From NCBI GenBank assembly GCA_018902765.1, contig JAHIQC010000144.1:1-5362 (forward strand): DNA of 5,362 bases, given 5' to 3'. Below the pieces are notes generated by a model that was given only the letters and a program-made list of their open reading frames with translations, did no database searches and was not told where the DNA came from. Every line of letters starts with the position of its first letter. Position 1 is the stretch's first letter. Made by a program: the position numbers and the translations under genes. Shown here piece by piece: positions 1 to 5,362 of the stretch. Origin of the DNA: Actinomycetota bacterium (GTDB lineage: Bacteria > Actinomycetota > Coriobacteriia > Anaerosomatales > JAHIQC01).

Positions 1-926
1 TCGCCTTTAGGCCCGAGCGGCTGATCCTTGTCGAGATAGACGAGAGCAGGCTCTACGAGCTGTGGCTCGACCTTCAGGAGTTGGCACCCGGCGTTTCAGT
101 GATGTGCCTCGCGGACATCCGCGACGCCGAGAAGCTCGACAGCGTCTTTGCCACTCACAAGCCGCAGGTCGTGTTGCACGCTGCAGCGTACAAGCACGTA
201 CCGCTGATGGAGCTGTCGCCCGAGGAGGCTGTGAAAACGAACGTCCAAGGCACTCTGCATGTCGTCGAGGCCTGTACGCGGCACGCGGTGGAGCGCTTCG
301 TCCTCATCTCGACCGACAAGGCCGTCGCGCCAGTCAACGTCATGGGTCTGACCAAGTCGCTTGCCGAGCGCATCATGCTCGGCGCCGCGCGCGACGCGGG
401 CCTTCACGCGGTCGCAGTCCGATTCGGCAATGTTCTGGCGAGCCGCGGCTCGGTCGTCCCGATCTTTGAGACTCAGCTGCGCCACGGCGGGCCTTTGACC
501 GTGACCGACCCGAACGTCACCAGGTACTTCATGACCATCCCCGAAGCGTGCCGACTTGTGCTGCAAGCGCAGGCCATAGGCGCCCCGGGCGACGTGTTCG
601 TGCTAGAGATGGGCGACCCGGTCAGGATCGTTGACCTCGCGCGCAAGATGATCGCTTTGGCCGGAGTGCCTGCCGATATCACCTTTGTTGGCCTGCGCCC
701 CGGCGAGAAGCTACACGAGTCACTCATCGCCGAAAGCGAGAGCCTGGTGGCGACCACACGCGAGAAGATACTGAGAGTCGACCGCGTGGCGCTTCGGGAC
801 CCTTCGTTCGACGCGCACATCCGGGACCTCATCGACGCCGCGCTGAAAGACGATCCTGAGCGCATGAACCGAGCTGTCGAAGTGCTCGATCCGGGCTTCG
901 CGCAACGCGGCACACTCGACGCCTAG
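1..926 (+). CDS. CapD/WbpM-type nucleotide-sugar 4,6-dehydratase, 3' part (5' end outside window)
   Basis: The frame is open from base 3 to the TAG at 924-926, giving 307 visible residues. This is the catalytic half of the FlaA1/WbpM/CapD branch of extended short-chain dehydrogenases, which convert UDP-GlcNAc-type sugars to 4-keto-6-deoxy intermediates for surface glycans or protein glycosylation. Counting from the first full codon, I see the NAD-domain signature AAAYKHVP at about 60-67, the S-T-D-K stretch at 103-106, the catalytic-site M114-x3-K118, RFGNVL at 140-145, RYFMTIPE at 174-181 and GLRPGEKLHE at 230-239. Met replaces the usual Tyr of YxxxK, as known for large membrane homologues such as WbpM. 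The Rossmann GxxGxxG and the expected N-terminal transmembrane half of a roughly 600-residue protein lie upstream of the window. The family is clear; the exact substrate and stereochemistry (inverting or retaining) cannot be told. It converges on the O-antigen-ligase-like gene. Confidence 0.93.
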   Translation, partial: AFRPERLILVEIDESRLYELWLDLQELAPGVSVMCLADIRDAEKLDSVFATHKPQVVLHAAAYKHVPLMELSPEEAVKTNVQGTLHVVEACTRHAVERFVLISTDKAVAPVNVMGLTKSLAERIMLGAARDAGLHAVAVRFGNVLASRGSVVPIFETQLRHGGPLTVTDPNVTRYFMTIPEACRLVLQAQAIGAPGDVFVLEMGDPVRIVDLARKMIALAGVPADITFVGLRPGEKLHESLIAESESLVATTREKILRVDRVALRDPSFDAHIRDLIDAALKDDPERMNRAVEVLDPGFAQRGTLDA

Positions 927-945
927 ACGCGACCATACCCCGCCT

Positions 946-2796
946 TTAGTTCACCCCGCCGAGGAGAGCCGTCGCGCTTTCGATGTAGGTCTCGAAGTAC
1001 GGGTACGGTGTGCCCCACTCCTGCGCGGCGGGCAGCGCGGCCCTTACGGCCTGTGGTTCGCCGGACAGGACAGCGAGGTGCAGCTGCTCGCACACCAGCG
1101 ACGGGATCGGTGGCAGCGTTTGGGCGGCGCGATCGAGCTGGGTTTGCTCCCAAGATAGGTCGGTGCGACCGGTCCGCTGTGCCTGAGCCAAAGAATAGGT
1201 GGCCAGCCCAACCAGATTGGGCGCGAACTCACTAAGATGCGCCGGCGCCTGGTCGACGGCTCGTTGTGCTGCTTGGAGCTCGAATTCGTCTGCTGCTGTG
1301 AGTAGACGGACCTCCATGAGATGCCGTTCAATGACCGGGTGCCCGGGTACGATCGCAAGCGCGTGCTCGTATGACGCTGCAGCCGCGTAGGAGTCGTCCG
1401 AGGGCGCCACATAGCCCCGCCATTCGCCGACACCCAGCCATATGCCAAGCGTGACGATCACGATGCCGGAAAGCGCCAGCGCGAGGCGCACGCGAGAGCC
1501 GTTCACCGCGCGTGGGGCGCCTGATGGGTCCCAGATGCCGACGGCCAGACCAGCTGATGCGGCGGCGAAAAGTCCTATCGGAAATACCACGGGGTTCACG
1601 AGCAGAACGAATAGCGCGCTCGCAAAGCCTGCAGCAAGCGCGAGACGTAGCGGCCTTGAATCATCAGGAACCCGCAAACGCTCCCTGATCACCGCAAGCC
1701 ACGCTACGAGCAGGGCACAGAATGCCGCGATGCCCAGCAGGCCGAGTCTGGTCGCAATCTCCCACAGCACCGAGTGCGGCGACTGGGGGCTGTACACGCT
1801 CGGATCGATATTGCCAGCCCTGTCCGCACCGAACTGAAGCGCTTCGGGGTCCAGGTACTCAACCGCATGCGTCCGATAACCTGACGGCCCGAACCCGAGA
1901 ATCGGTCGGTCTTGGAGCATGGCCTGCGCGCCTTGCCACAGATATACGCGCGTCAGAACGTTACGGTCCGACGCGGCCAAACCATTGGAGCCGACAAAGG
2001 AGCCGGAAAGCGCCGGGACCTGTGCCACGAGTATCGCGAGGACTGCCAATGTCGCCGTAAGGGACAGGCCGAGCCTCACGCCGCGCTCACGACGCTGGCC
2101 GAGCGCACACAGAGAGGGGTGCACGGCAAGAGCAAGCAGCGCCGCGAAGCCGGCCCCAAGCGCGCCCATGAGTGATCCTGAGAAGAATGCGAGGCTCAGC
2201 GCGATGATGCCCGCAGATGAGTAGCGCGCTAGTCTGCCAACTCCGTGTGCCCGAGACGCGAGAACGGCCCCGATGGGCACGAAAGGCACAAGCGCTGTCA
2301 CGCTGTAGGCGGTACTGCCGAAGACCCCGCTGCCGGAGGTCGTGAGGTACTGGAACGCCATGATGGCCGCGATGGTGGCCGCGAGGCCCAAGACAAGCGA
2401 CATCGCGCGCTCGACGGACTCAGCATCAGTCGCAATCCCTGCGGCCAACGCGAACACGAGCGGGAACATCAGCCACTGCACAAGGGGCATGTCGGCGTAC
2501 AGGTCGTATAGGAGCACAGCCACATGGGAGCCGCCGGCAAAGTACGAAGCCGCGACAGATGCTCCCAACGCTGCCAATCCCCATAGCAGACGCTTGTGCG
2601 GCCGACGCAACGCGACAAGTCCGAGTGCTAAAGCGATCAGCCACAGGCCCGGCGTGATCAACTCGAGTGCTTTGGCGATCGGCGCCGGTGGCAGCCTCGT
2701 CACGAGCCATGCGCCGGGTGACAGAAACACCAGCGCAAGGAGTATGGGCATCGTGAACCGCGCCGATACGTGTGTGGGCTGAGTCAGTTTCGACAT
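946..2796 (-). CDS. O-antigen ligase/polymerase (Wzy_C family) polytopic membrane protein with C-terminal TPR-like tail
   Basis: The protein has 616 residues: about a dozen hydrophobic segments spread over residues 15-455, then a soluble tail at 460-616. The family signature lies at residues 283-307, beginning RVYLWQGAQAML and continuing D-R-P-I-L-G-F-G-P-S-G-Y. A large loop follows, and H341 in SPHSVLWE precedes TRLGLLG, the arrangement around the conserved periplasmic-loop His of WaaL-type enzymes. These proteins transfer or polymerise lipid-linked glycans on the outer face of the cytoplasmic membrane; PglL-type O-oligosaccharyltransferases share the fold. The tail contains TPR-like helices (for example YEHALAIVPGHP near 476-487), which may dock a partner or substrate. 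The ATG at 2794-2796 is preceded by AGAAGG with a 5-base spacer. It lies 36 bases after the 12-haem cytochrome gene, so the two are probably co-transcribed. Ligase, polymerase and protein glycosyltransferase cannot be told apart here. Confidence 0.85.
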   Translation of the reverse strand: MSKLTQPTHVSARFTMPILLALVFLSPGAWLVTRLPPAPIAKALELITPGLWLIALALGLVALRRPHKRLLWGLAALGASVAASYFAGGSHVAVLLYDLYADMPLVQWLMFPLVFALAAGIATDAESVERAMSLVLGLAATIAAIMAFQYLTTSGSGVFGSTAYSVTALVPFVPIGAVLASRAHGVGRLARYSSAGIIALSLAFFSGSLMGALGAGFAALLALAVHPSLCALGQRRERGVRLGLSLTATLAVLAILVAQVPALSGSFVGSNGLAASDRNVLTRVYLWQGAQAMLQDRPILGFGPSGYRTHAVEYLDPEALQFGADRAGNIDPSVYSPQSPHSVLWEIATRLGLLGIAAFCALLVAWLAVIRERLRVPDDSRPLRLALAAGFASALFVLLVNPVVFPIGLFAAASAGLAVGIWDPSGAPRAVNGSRVRLALALSGIVIVTLGIWLGVGEWRGYVAPSDDSYAAAASYEHALAIVPGHPVIERHLMEVRLLTAADEFELQAAQRAVDQAPAHLSEFAPNLVGLATYSLAQAQRTGRTDLSWEQTQLDRAAQTLPPIPSLVCEQLHLAVLSGEPQAVRAALPAAQEWGTPYPYFETYIESATALLGGVN

Positions 2797-2801
2797 GATT
2801 G

Positions 2802-2807
2802 CCTTCT
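2802..2807 (-). promoter_or_regulatory. Ribosome binding site of the O-antigen-ligase-like gene
   Basis: AGAAGG on the minus strand lies 5 bases before the ATG at 2794-2796, in the 36-base gap after the cytochrome stop. A second purine block, GGAGGG (2811-2816), is too far away to be the main site. No hairpin or promoter is visible in the gap, which supports co-transcription. Confidence 0.55.
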
Positions 2808-2832
2808 CAGCCCTCCGGCCGTCTCGAATCGC

Positions 2833-4038
2833 CTAGCGCGGACTCCCCTGAATGGCGATATCCGAATGACAAACATCCTTGCAGAAGTCACGGGAGTTGT
2901 TGGGCGCCCAACGCTGATGGCAACGGTCACACGCTTCGGCCGGAGCGCCCCTATGGTCCCGAGCGTTACTCGGCAGATGGCCCTTGCCAAGCAGCGGACC
3001 GTGGCACTTCGTACACGGCCGACGCGTCGCGGTATGGCACTGTGCACATCCGCGGCCACCGTTGTACCAGAAGTCGACCGCGCCCGCGCGAGCATGGGCG
3101 GACGCCATGAAGACCCGCGTGTGCGGCAGCCTGAGACCATGGCAGGTGTCGCAGTCCTTCTTCTCGTCATGACATCCGCCGCATTTCACGTCGGGTATCT
3201 GAACCGTCGCGAAGGACGTGGTGCGAGCCCTCGCGGCAGCCGAAGCGTTCTTGTCGTGGCACGTGGCGCACTCGCTCGACGCCTTCTTGGAGTCGTGACA
3301 CTGCAGGCAGGGGTTCATGCCGGCGTTGTAGATCGAGACCACGCCGTCGATCGGTTTGTGACAATCGAGGCACTTGGCCTGGGCCTTGAGTGGCTCGGTG
3401 TGAGACATCTTAAGACCGCGCTTGTCGTTCAGGGTTTGCTGCGACACGTCACTCATGTGGCACGCCAGACATGCGGACTGCGTGACCTTACCGTATTCGT
3501 GATCGACCAGAGACTCAGCAGCGCCATCGGCGAAGTGAACGAGGCGCGACGGAACGCCGGAGAAATAGCGGCCATAGGGACCGTCCGGCTCGTGGCACGA
3601 AACGCAACTCGTGCTGGCGTGAGGGTCCTGACCTTCCTCGGAAGCAAGGTGCGGGGACTCGACGTGGCATCCCTCGCATACTGCAGACGGCGAGGTCGTG
3701 AAGCCCGCGAGGATCCAGACTCCGAGCACGATCGCCAGCGCCGCAGCTGCGGCTATGCCGACCGAGCGCCCGGTCCACACACGAGGGATCCGCCTGGGCC
3801 GCTGTCTGGGAGCTCGCACGGGAGCTTCGGAGCCTGACGCGGAGGTTGCAGAGGCCTCGTCTGCGTCGAACTCGTCGTCTTCGGGAGTCGCAATCAGGTA
3901 CATGATCGCAACGAGGAGAAGGATGAGGACCACAAGGCCGATGATCCCGTACAGGATAAGGGCCGCGGTCAGGTTCGAAGTGGGGTCGGAGAGTAGTACC
4001 AGGAGTTGACCGGGCAGCGTGCGGATGGAGTCCGGCAT
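2833..4038 (-). CDS. Membrane-anchored dodecahaem cytochrome c with a terminal CX3CH site
   Basis: I prefer the ATG at 4036-4038 (401 residues): it follows a GGGGGGTGG Shine-Dalgarno by 8 bases and lies one base after the upstream stop. An in-frame GTG at 4048-4050 lies inside that ribosome site. Two hydrophobic helices (about 21-49 and 90-114) flank a linker that is acidic, then very Arg-rich (near 75-91), so the linker should be cytoplasmic and the haem domain outside. Eleven CXXCH motifs begin at residues 121, 145, 190, 223, 244, 257, 286, 296, 331, 342 and 370; a twelfth site at 386 is C-K-D-V-C-H. Only nine other histidines occur in the haem domain. The role is inferred to be electron transfer between membrane quinol or cytochrome partners and extracytoplasmic acceptors; no enzymatic domain is recognised. 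It is a co-linear paralogue of the gene upstream, and its start is probably translationally coupled to that gene's stop. Confidence 0.93.
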   Translation of the reverse strand: MPDSIRTLPGQLLVLLSDPTSNLTAALILYGIIGLVVLILLLVAIMYLIATPEDDEFDADEASATSASGSEAPVRAPRQRPRRIPRVWTGRSVGIAAAAALAIVLGVWILAGFTTSPSAVCEGCHVESPHLASEEGQDPHASTSCVSCHEPDGPYGRYFSGVPSRLVHFADGAAESLVDHEYGKVTQSACLACHMSDVSQQTLNDKRGLKMSHTEPLKAQAKCLDCHKPIDGVVSIYNAGMNPCLQCHDSKKASSECATCHDKNASAAARARTTSFATVQIPDVKCGGCHDEKKDCDTCHGLRLPHTRVFMASAHARAGAVDFWYNGGRGCAQCHTATRRPCTKCHGPLLGKGHLPSNARDHRGAPAEACDRCHQRWAPNNSRDFCKDVCHSDIAIQGSPR

Positions 4039-4039
4039 G

Positions 4040-5017
4040 CTACTGACCACCCCCCGATGCGCCGTTGGTGCCCAAGGTGCCTATAGCCCCACCGGGATGC
4101 ACATGCTTCACATGGCAGGTGACGCAGTCAGACTCGGCGTGGCAGCGCTTGCACAGTGCCTCGTTCTCGGTCGCCGGCTTCTCGTGGGTGGCCGTGAAGG
4201 TGCGGGGGTGCGGCATCTCGAGCCCGTGACAATCACTGCAGAACGTTGCCGCGTGACACCCGCTGCACTGTGCCTTCGGATCCTGGGCGAATGTGGTGTG
4301 GGTGCTCACGAACTTACTGTCATGGGGAAGGCCCGGGCCATGGCACTTGCTGCAGTTGGCTGCGGTATGGCAAACCGTACAGTTTGCGGAGTTACCCATG
4401 CCGTGCGTCTTCTGCCAGTCCTCGCCGTGCGTGACTGCGAAGACTCCTGAATCGATTCGGTCGGCCGTGCGCTGGCCTTTGTGGCACATGTCGCAGTCGG
4501 TCTGGGCCGCTGTCACATGGCACTCGAGACAGGTCTCCATGTCATAGACGCGGACCCAGGACACCGACTTGCCATGCGCGACCGTCGAATGACAGTCAGT
4601 GCACGAGGAGCCGCGAGCACACTCCGAGTGCCTAACGCTAATGCCATTTAGGTTGGCGATGCCTGTCTCGACGTCGAGATGGCACGTGAGACATCGCGCA
4701 TCCGGGACGTCGGCCCAGCCCCTGCCCCCCTCGCCCACCAGCTTGAGCTGCATGTGGAACAGCTGTCTAAAACCGAACGAGAGGCGATCGACGGCGCCCG
4801 GGGCCACGTGACATGAGGCGCAATCGGCCCCAGCGTGAGAGGACGTAGCTGTAGCGTCAATAAGCCCGCTGTCGTGGCACGAATCGCAGCCTGAGAGCGC
4901 CGATGCGTTATACACGCCGAGGAGCAGAACCATGGCGACCGGAAGCACGACCAGAAGCCAAATCTGCCGCCTGCGTGTGCGCGAAGTCATGCCTATGTGT
5001 ACGGCGTTTCGCTGCAA
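4040..5017 (-). CDS. Membrane-anchored dodecahaem cytochrome c
   Basis: With a TTG start at 5015-5017 the protein has 325 residues. This start has AGAAGGA 6 bases upstream; a GTG at 5036-5038 (7 residues longer) has no ribosome site, and an ATG at 4988-4990 (9 residues shorter) has only a poor one. The N-terminus has an Arg-rich n-region (TSRTRRRQ) and a hydrophobic helix at about 19-41, a signal anchor or uncleaved signal peptide. Twelve CXXCH motifs follow, starting at residues 44, 66, 109, 139, 163, 175, 213, 222, 251, 260, 289 and 298. The exported part has exactly twelve further histidines, enough for bis-His ligation throughout. The last six haems form three CXXCH-x4-CXXCH modules, the first two followed by G-x-x-[LM]-P-H. 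A Gly-rich tail closes the protein. It probably carries electrons outside the membrane in respiration or extracellular electron transfer; the acceptor is unknown. It is first in the three-gene operon. Confidence 0.93.
   Translation of the reverse strand: MQRNAVHIGMTSRTRRRQIWLLVVLPVAMVLLLGVYNASALSGCDSCHDSGLIDATATSSHAGADCASCHVAPGAVDRLSFGFRQLFHMQLKLVGEGGRGWADVPDARCLTCHLDVETGIANLNGISVRHSECARGSSCTDCHSTVAHGKSVSWVRVYDMETCLECHVTAAQTDCDMCHKGQRTADRIDSGVFAVTHGEDWQKTHGMGNSANCTVCHTAANCSKCHGPGLPHDSKFVSTHTTFAQDPKAQCSGCHAATFCSDCHGLEMPHPRTFTATHEKPATENEALCKRCHAESDCVTCHVKHVHPGGAIGTLGTNGASGGGQ
4047..4055 (-). promoter_or_regulatory. Ribosome binding site inside the upstream gene's last codons
   Basis: GGGGGGTGG on the minus strand encodes the Gly-rich C-terminus of the first cytochrome and also lies 8 bases before the ATG (4036-4038) of the second. 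The upstream TAG (4040-4042) falls between them. The layout points to translational coupling of the pair. Confidence 0.6.
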
Positions 5018-5023
5018 GATCGA

Positions 5024-5030
5024 TCCTTCT
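5024..5030 (-). promoter_or_regulatory. Ribosome binding site deciding a TTG start
   Basis: AGAAGGA on the minus strand lies 6 bases before the TTG at 5015-5017 in the frame of the first dodecahaem cytochrome. The other in-frame starts lack such a site: the GTG at 5036-5038 lies upstream of it, and the ATG at 4988-4990 is more than 30 bases away. This is the reason for choosing the 325-residue form. Confidence 0.6.
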
Positions 5031-5073
5031 GAAGACACATAGTGGACGGCGTGAACATGCCACGATAGAGAAT

Positions 5074-5089
5074 AGCATCCGTTGTGCCA
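5074..5089 (-). promoter_or_regulatory. Candidate sigma-54 (-24/-12) promoter for the dodecahaem cytochrome operon
   Basis: The minus strand reads TGGCACAACGGATGCT. Compared with the sigma-54 consensus TGGCAC-N5-TTGCW, only one specified base differs (A for the first T), and the GG and GC dinucleotides have the exact canonical spacing. Transcription would begin near 5063, leaving a leader of roughly 45 bases before the TTG start with its ribosome site. The element lies between the upstream hairpin and the operon, where a promoter is needed. No convincing sigma-70 pair was seen: TATTCT at 5069-5074 lacks a -35 at suitable distance. A short motif can match by chance, and sigma-54 is uncommon in some candidate host groups. 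Confidence 0.4.
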
Positions 5090-5140
5090 GATGAGGCGGA
5101 ATCAGCCGTACGTAAGCAGCTCGGTATGAGGATATCTTAA

Positions 5141-5184
5141 CAGAGCAAAGGAAGGAGCCGACCCCCTTTCGGGAGCCGGCTCCT
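5141..5184 (-). terminator. Probable intrinsic terminator of the rightmost cytochrome gene
   Basis: An 8-bp perfect stem pairs AGGAGCCG (5153-5160) with CGGCTCCT (5177-5184). Inside it CCC (5164-5166) can pair with GGG (5171-5173) around a TTTC loop, with mismatches between. On the minus strand the hairpin is followed by the pyrimidine-rich TCCTTTGCTCTGTT, a weak U-tract. It begins about 48 bases past the stop of the partial cytochrome gene, the usual place for a terminator. The imperfect inner stem and interrupted U-tract leave its efficiency uncertain. Confidence 0.6.
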
Positions 5185-5231
5185 GCAGCGTCTCTAGGGT
5201 CGAAACCCCGATCAGCAGTATCGCTTCACTA

Positions 5232-5362
5232 CTAGTGAGTGGCGCCGATACCCTCAGTCGTGGTGCGGTGGCACTTGAGGCAGGCACCGTCCATCGACTT
5301 CATGTTGCTGTTGGTCATCGGGATAAGAGCGTCGGTGGTGTCACCGGCGATGCTCATCCACA
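5232..5362 (-). CDS. C-terminal fragment of a further cytochrome c (gene continues beyond window)
   Basis: Reading the minus strand from the window edge, the frame is open for 43 codons including the stop, and ends at TAG (5232-5234). The 42 visible residues include MKSMDGACLKCHRTTTEG, with a haem c attachment motif C-L-K-C-H placed 11 residues before the C-terminus (ending GATH). The coding stretch, the stop and the hairpin just downstream fit together as the end of a gene. The total number of haems and the N-terminus lie outside the window. Its spacing from the next gene and the hairpin between them suggest a separate transcript from the 12-haem pair, although it belongs to the same cytochrome cluster. 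One CXXCH can arise by chance, so it rests on the motif, the cluster context and the terminator together. Confidence 0.72.
   Translation of the reverse strand, partial: WMSIAGDTTDALIPMTNSNMKSMDGACLKCHRTTTEGIGATH

Noticed and set aside
96..566. Minus strand open frame opposite the dehydratase
   Set aside because: The + frame carries clear family motifs throughout; the opposite frame shows no recognisable domain.
937..960. Direct repeat ACCCCGCC (937-944 and 953-960) at the convergent gene ends
   Set aside because: It is short, GC-rich and forms no hairpin, so it cannot be supported as a terminator or a mobile-element footprint.
2770..3837. Long + strand open frame (355 codons)
   Set aside because: It runs antisense to the cytochrome gene, whose twelve haem motifs prove the minus frame. 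The + product is Arg-rich without domains, a typical GC-rich shadow.
5069..5074. TATTCT as a sigma-70 -10 box for the cytochrome operon
   Set aside because: No acceptable -35 lies 16-18 bases upstream, and it overlaps the better-matching -24/-12 element.
5109..5114. TACGTA palindrome in the control region as an operator
   Set aside because: Only six bases are symmetric and the flanks do not extend the symmetry; chance is likely.
1..5362. tRNA, rRNA, CRISPR array, insertion sequence or attachment site
   Set aside because: The window is almost fully coding apart from 5018-5231, and I saw no repeat-spacer pattern, transposase motif, terminal inverted repeats or cloverleaf.

Overview
This GC-rich window joins a surface-polysaccharide region on the left to a multihaem cytochrome c cluster on the right. 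Such a mix suggests an anaerobically respiring bacterium that moves electrons beyond its cytoplasmic membrane. Both complete cytochromes carry hydrophobic N-terminal membrane anchors, which would suit a monoderm host such as a cytochrome-rich actinobacterium of the Coriobacteriia/OPB41 type. That placement is a guess from style; nothing here fixes the taxonomy.

Layout. On the + strand, 1-926 is the 3' half of a large CapD/WbpM-type nucleotide-sugar 4,6-dehydratase gene, cut by the window edge. After only 19 bases it meets, tail to tail, a minus-strand series. In the direction of transcription (right to left) this series is: the 3' end of a cytochrome c gene (5232-5362, entering from outside), a hairpin that looks like its terminator (5141-5184), a control region with a sigma-54-like -24/-12 element (5074-5089), a 12-haem membrane-anchored cytochrome (4040-5017), a second 12-haem cytochrome with a two-helix N-terminus (2833-4038), and a 616-residue O-antigen ligase/polymerase-type membrane protein with a helical-repeat tail (946-2796). 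The last three are separated by 1 and 36 bases, each with a Shine-Dalgarno sequence, so they read as one operon.

The main result is that the two complete cytochromes are co-linear paralogues. Their 12 haem sites fall in the same order with nearly matching spacings, although the overall sequences differ widely. The first has 12 CXXCH motifs and exactly 12 further histidines in its exported part, enough for bis-His ligation of every haem. The second has 11 CXXCH motifs plus a terminal CX3CH and only 9 spare histidines, so some haems probably have other or open axial ligation. Its second membrane helix and Arg-rich cytoplasmic linker are also absent from its partner. A reasonable model is a membrane-anchored electron relay of two related 12-haem wires. 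The downstream O-antigen-ligase-family gene either glycosylates or anchors surface material linked to this system, or is a polysaccharide gene that shares the transcript by chance.
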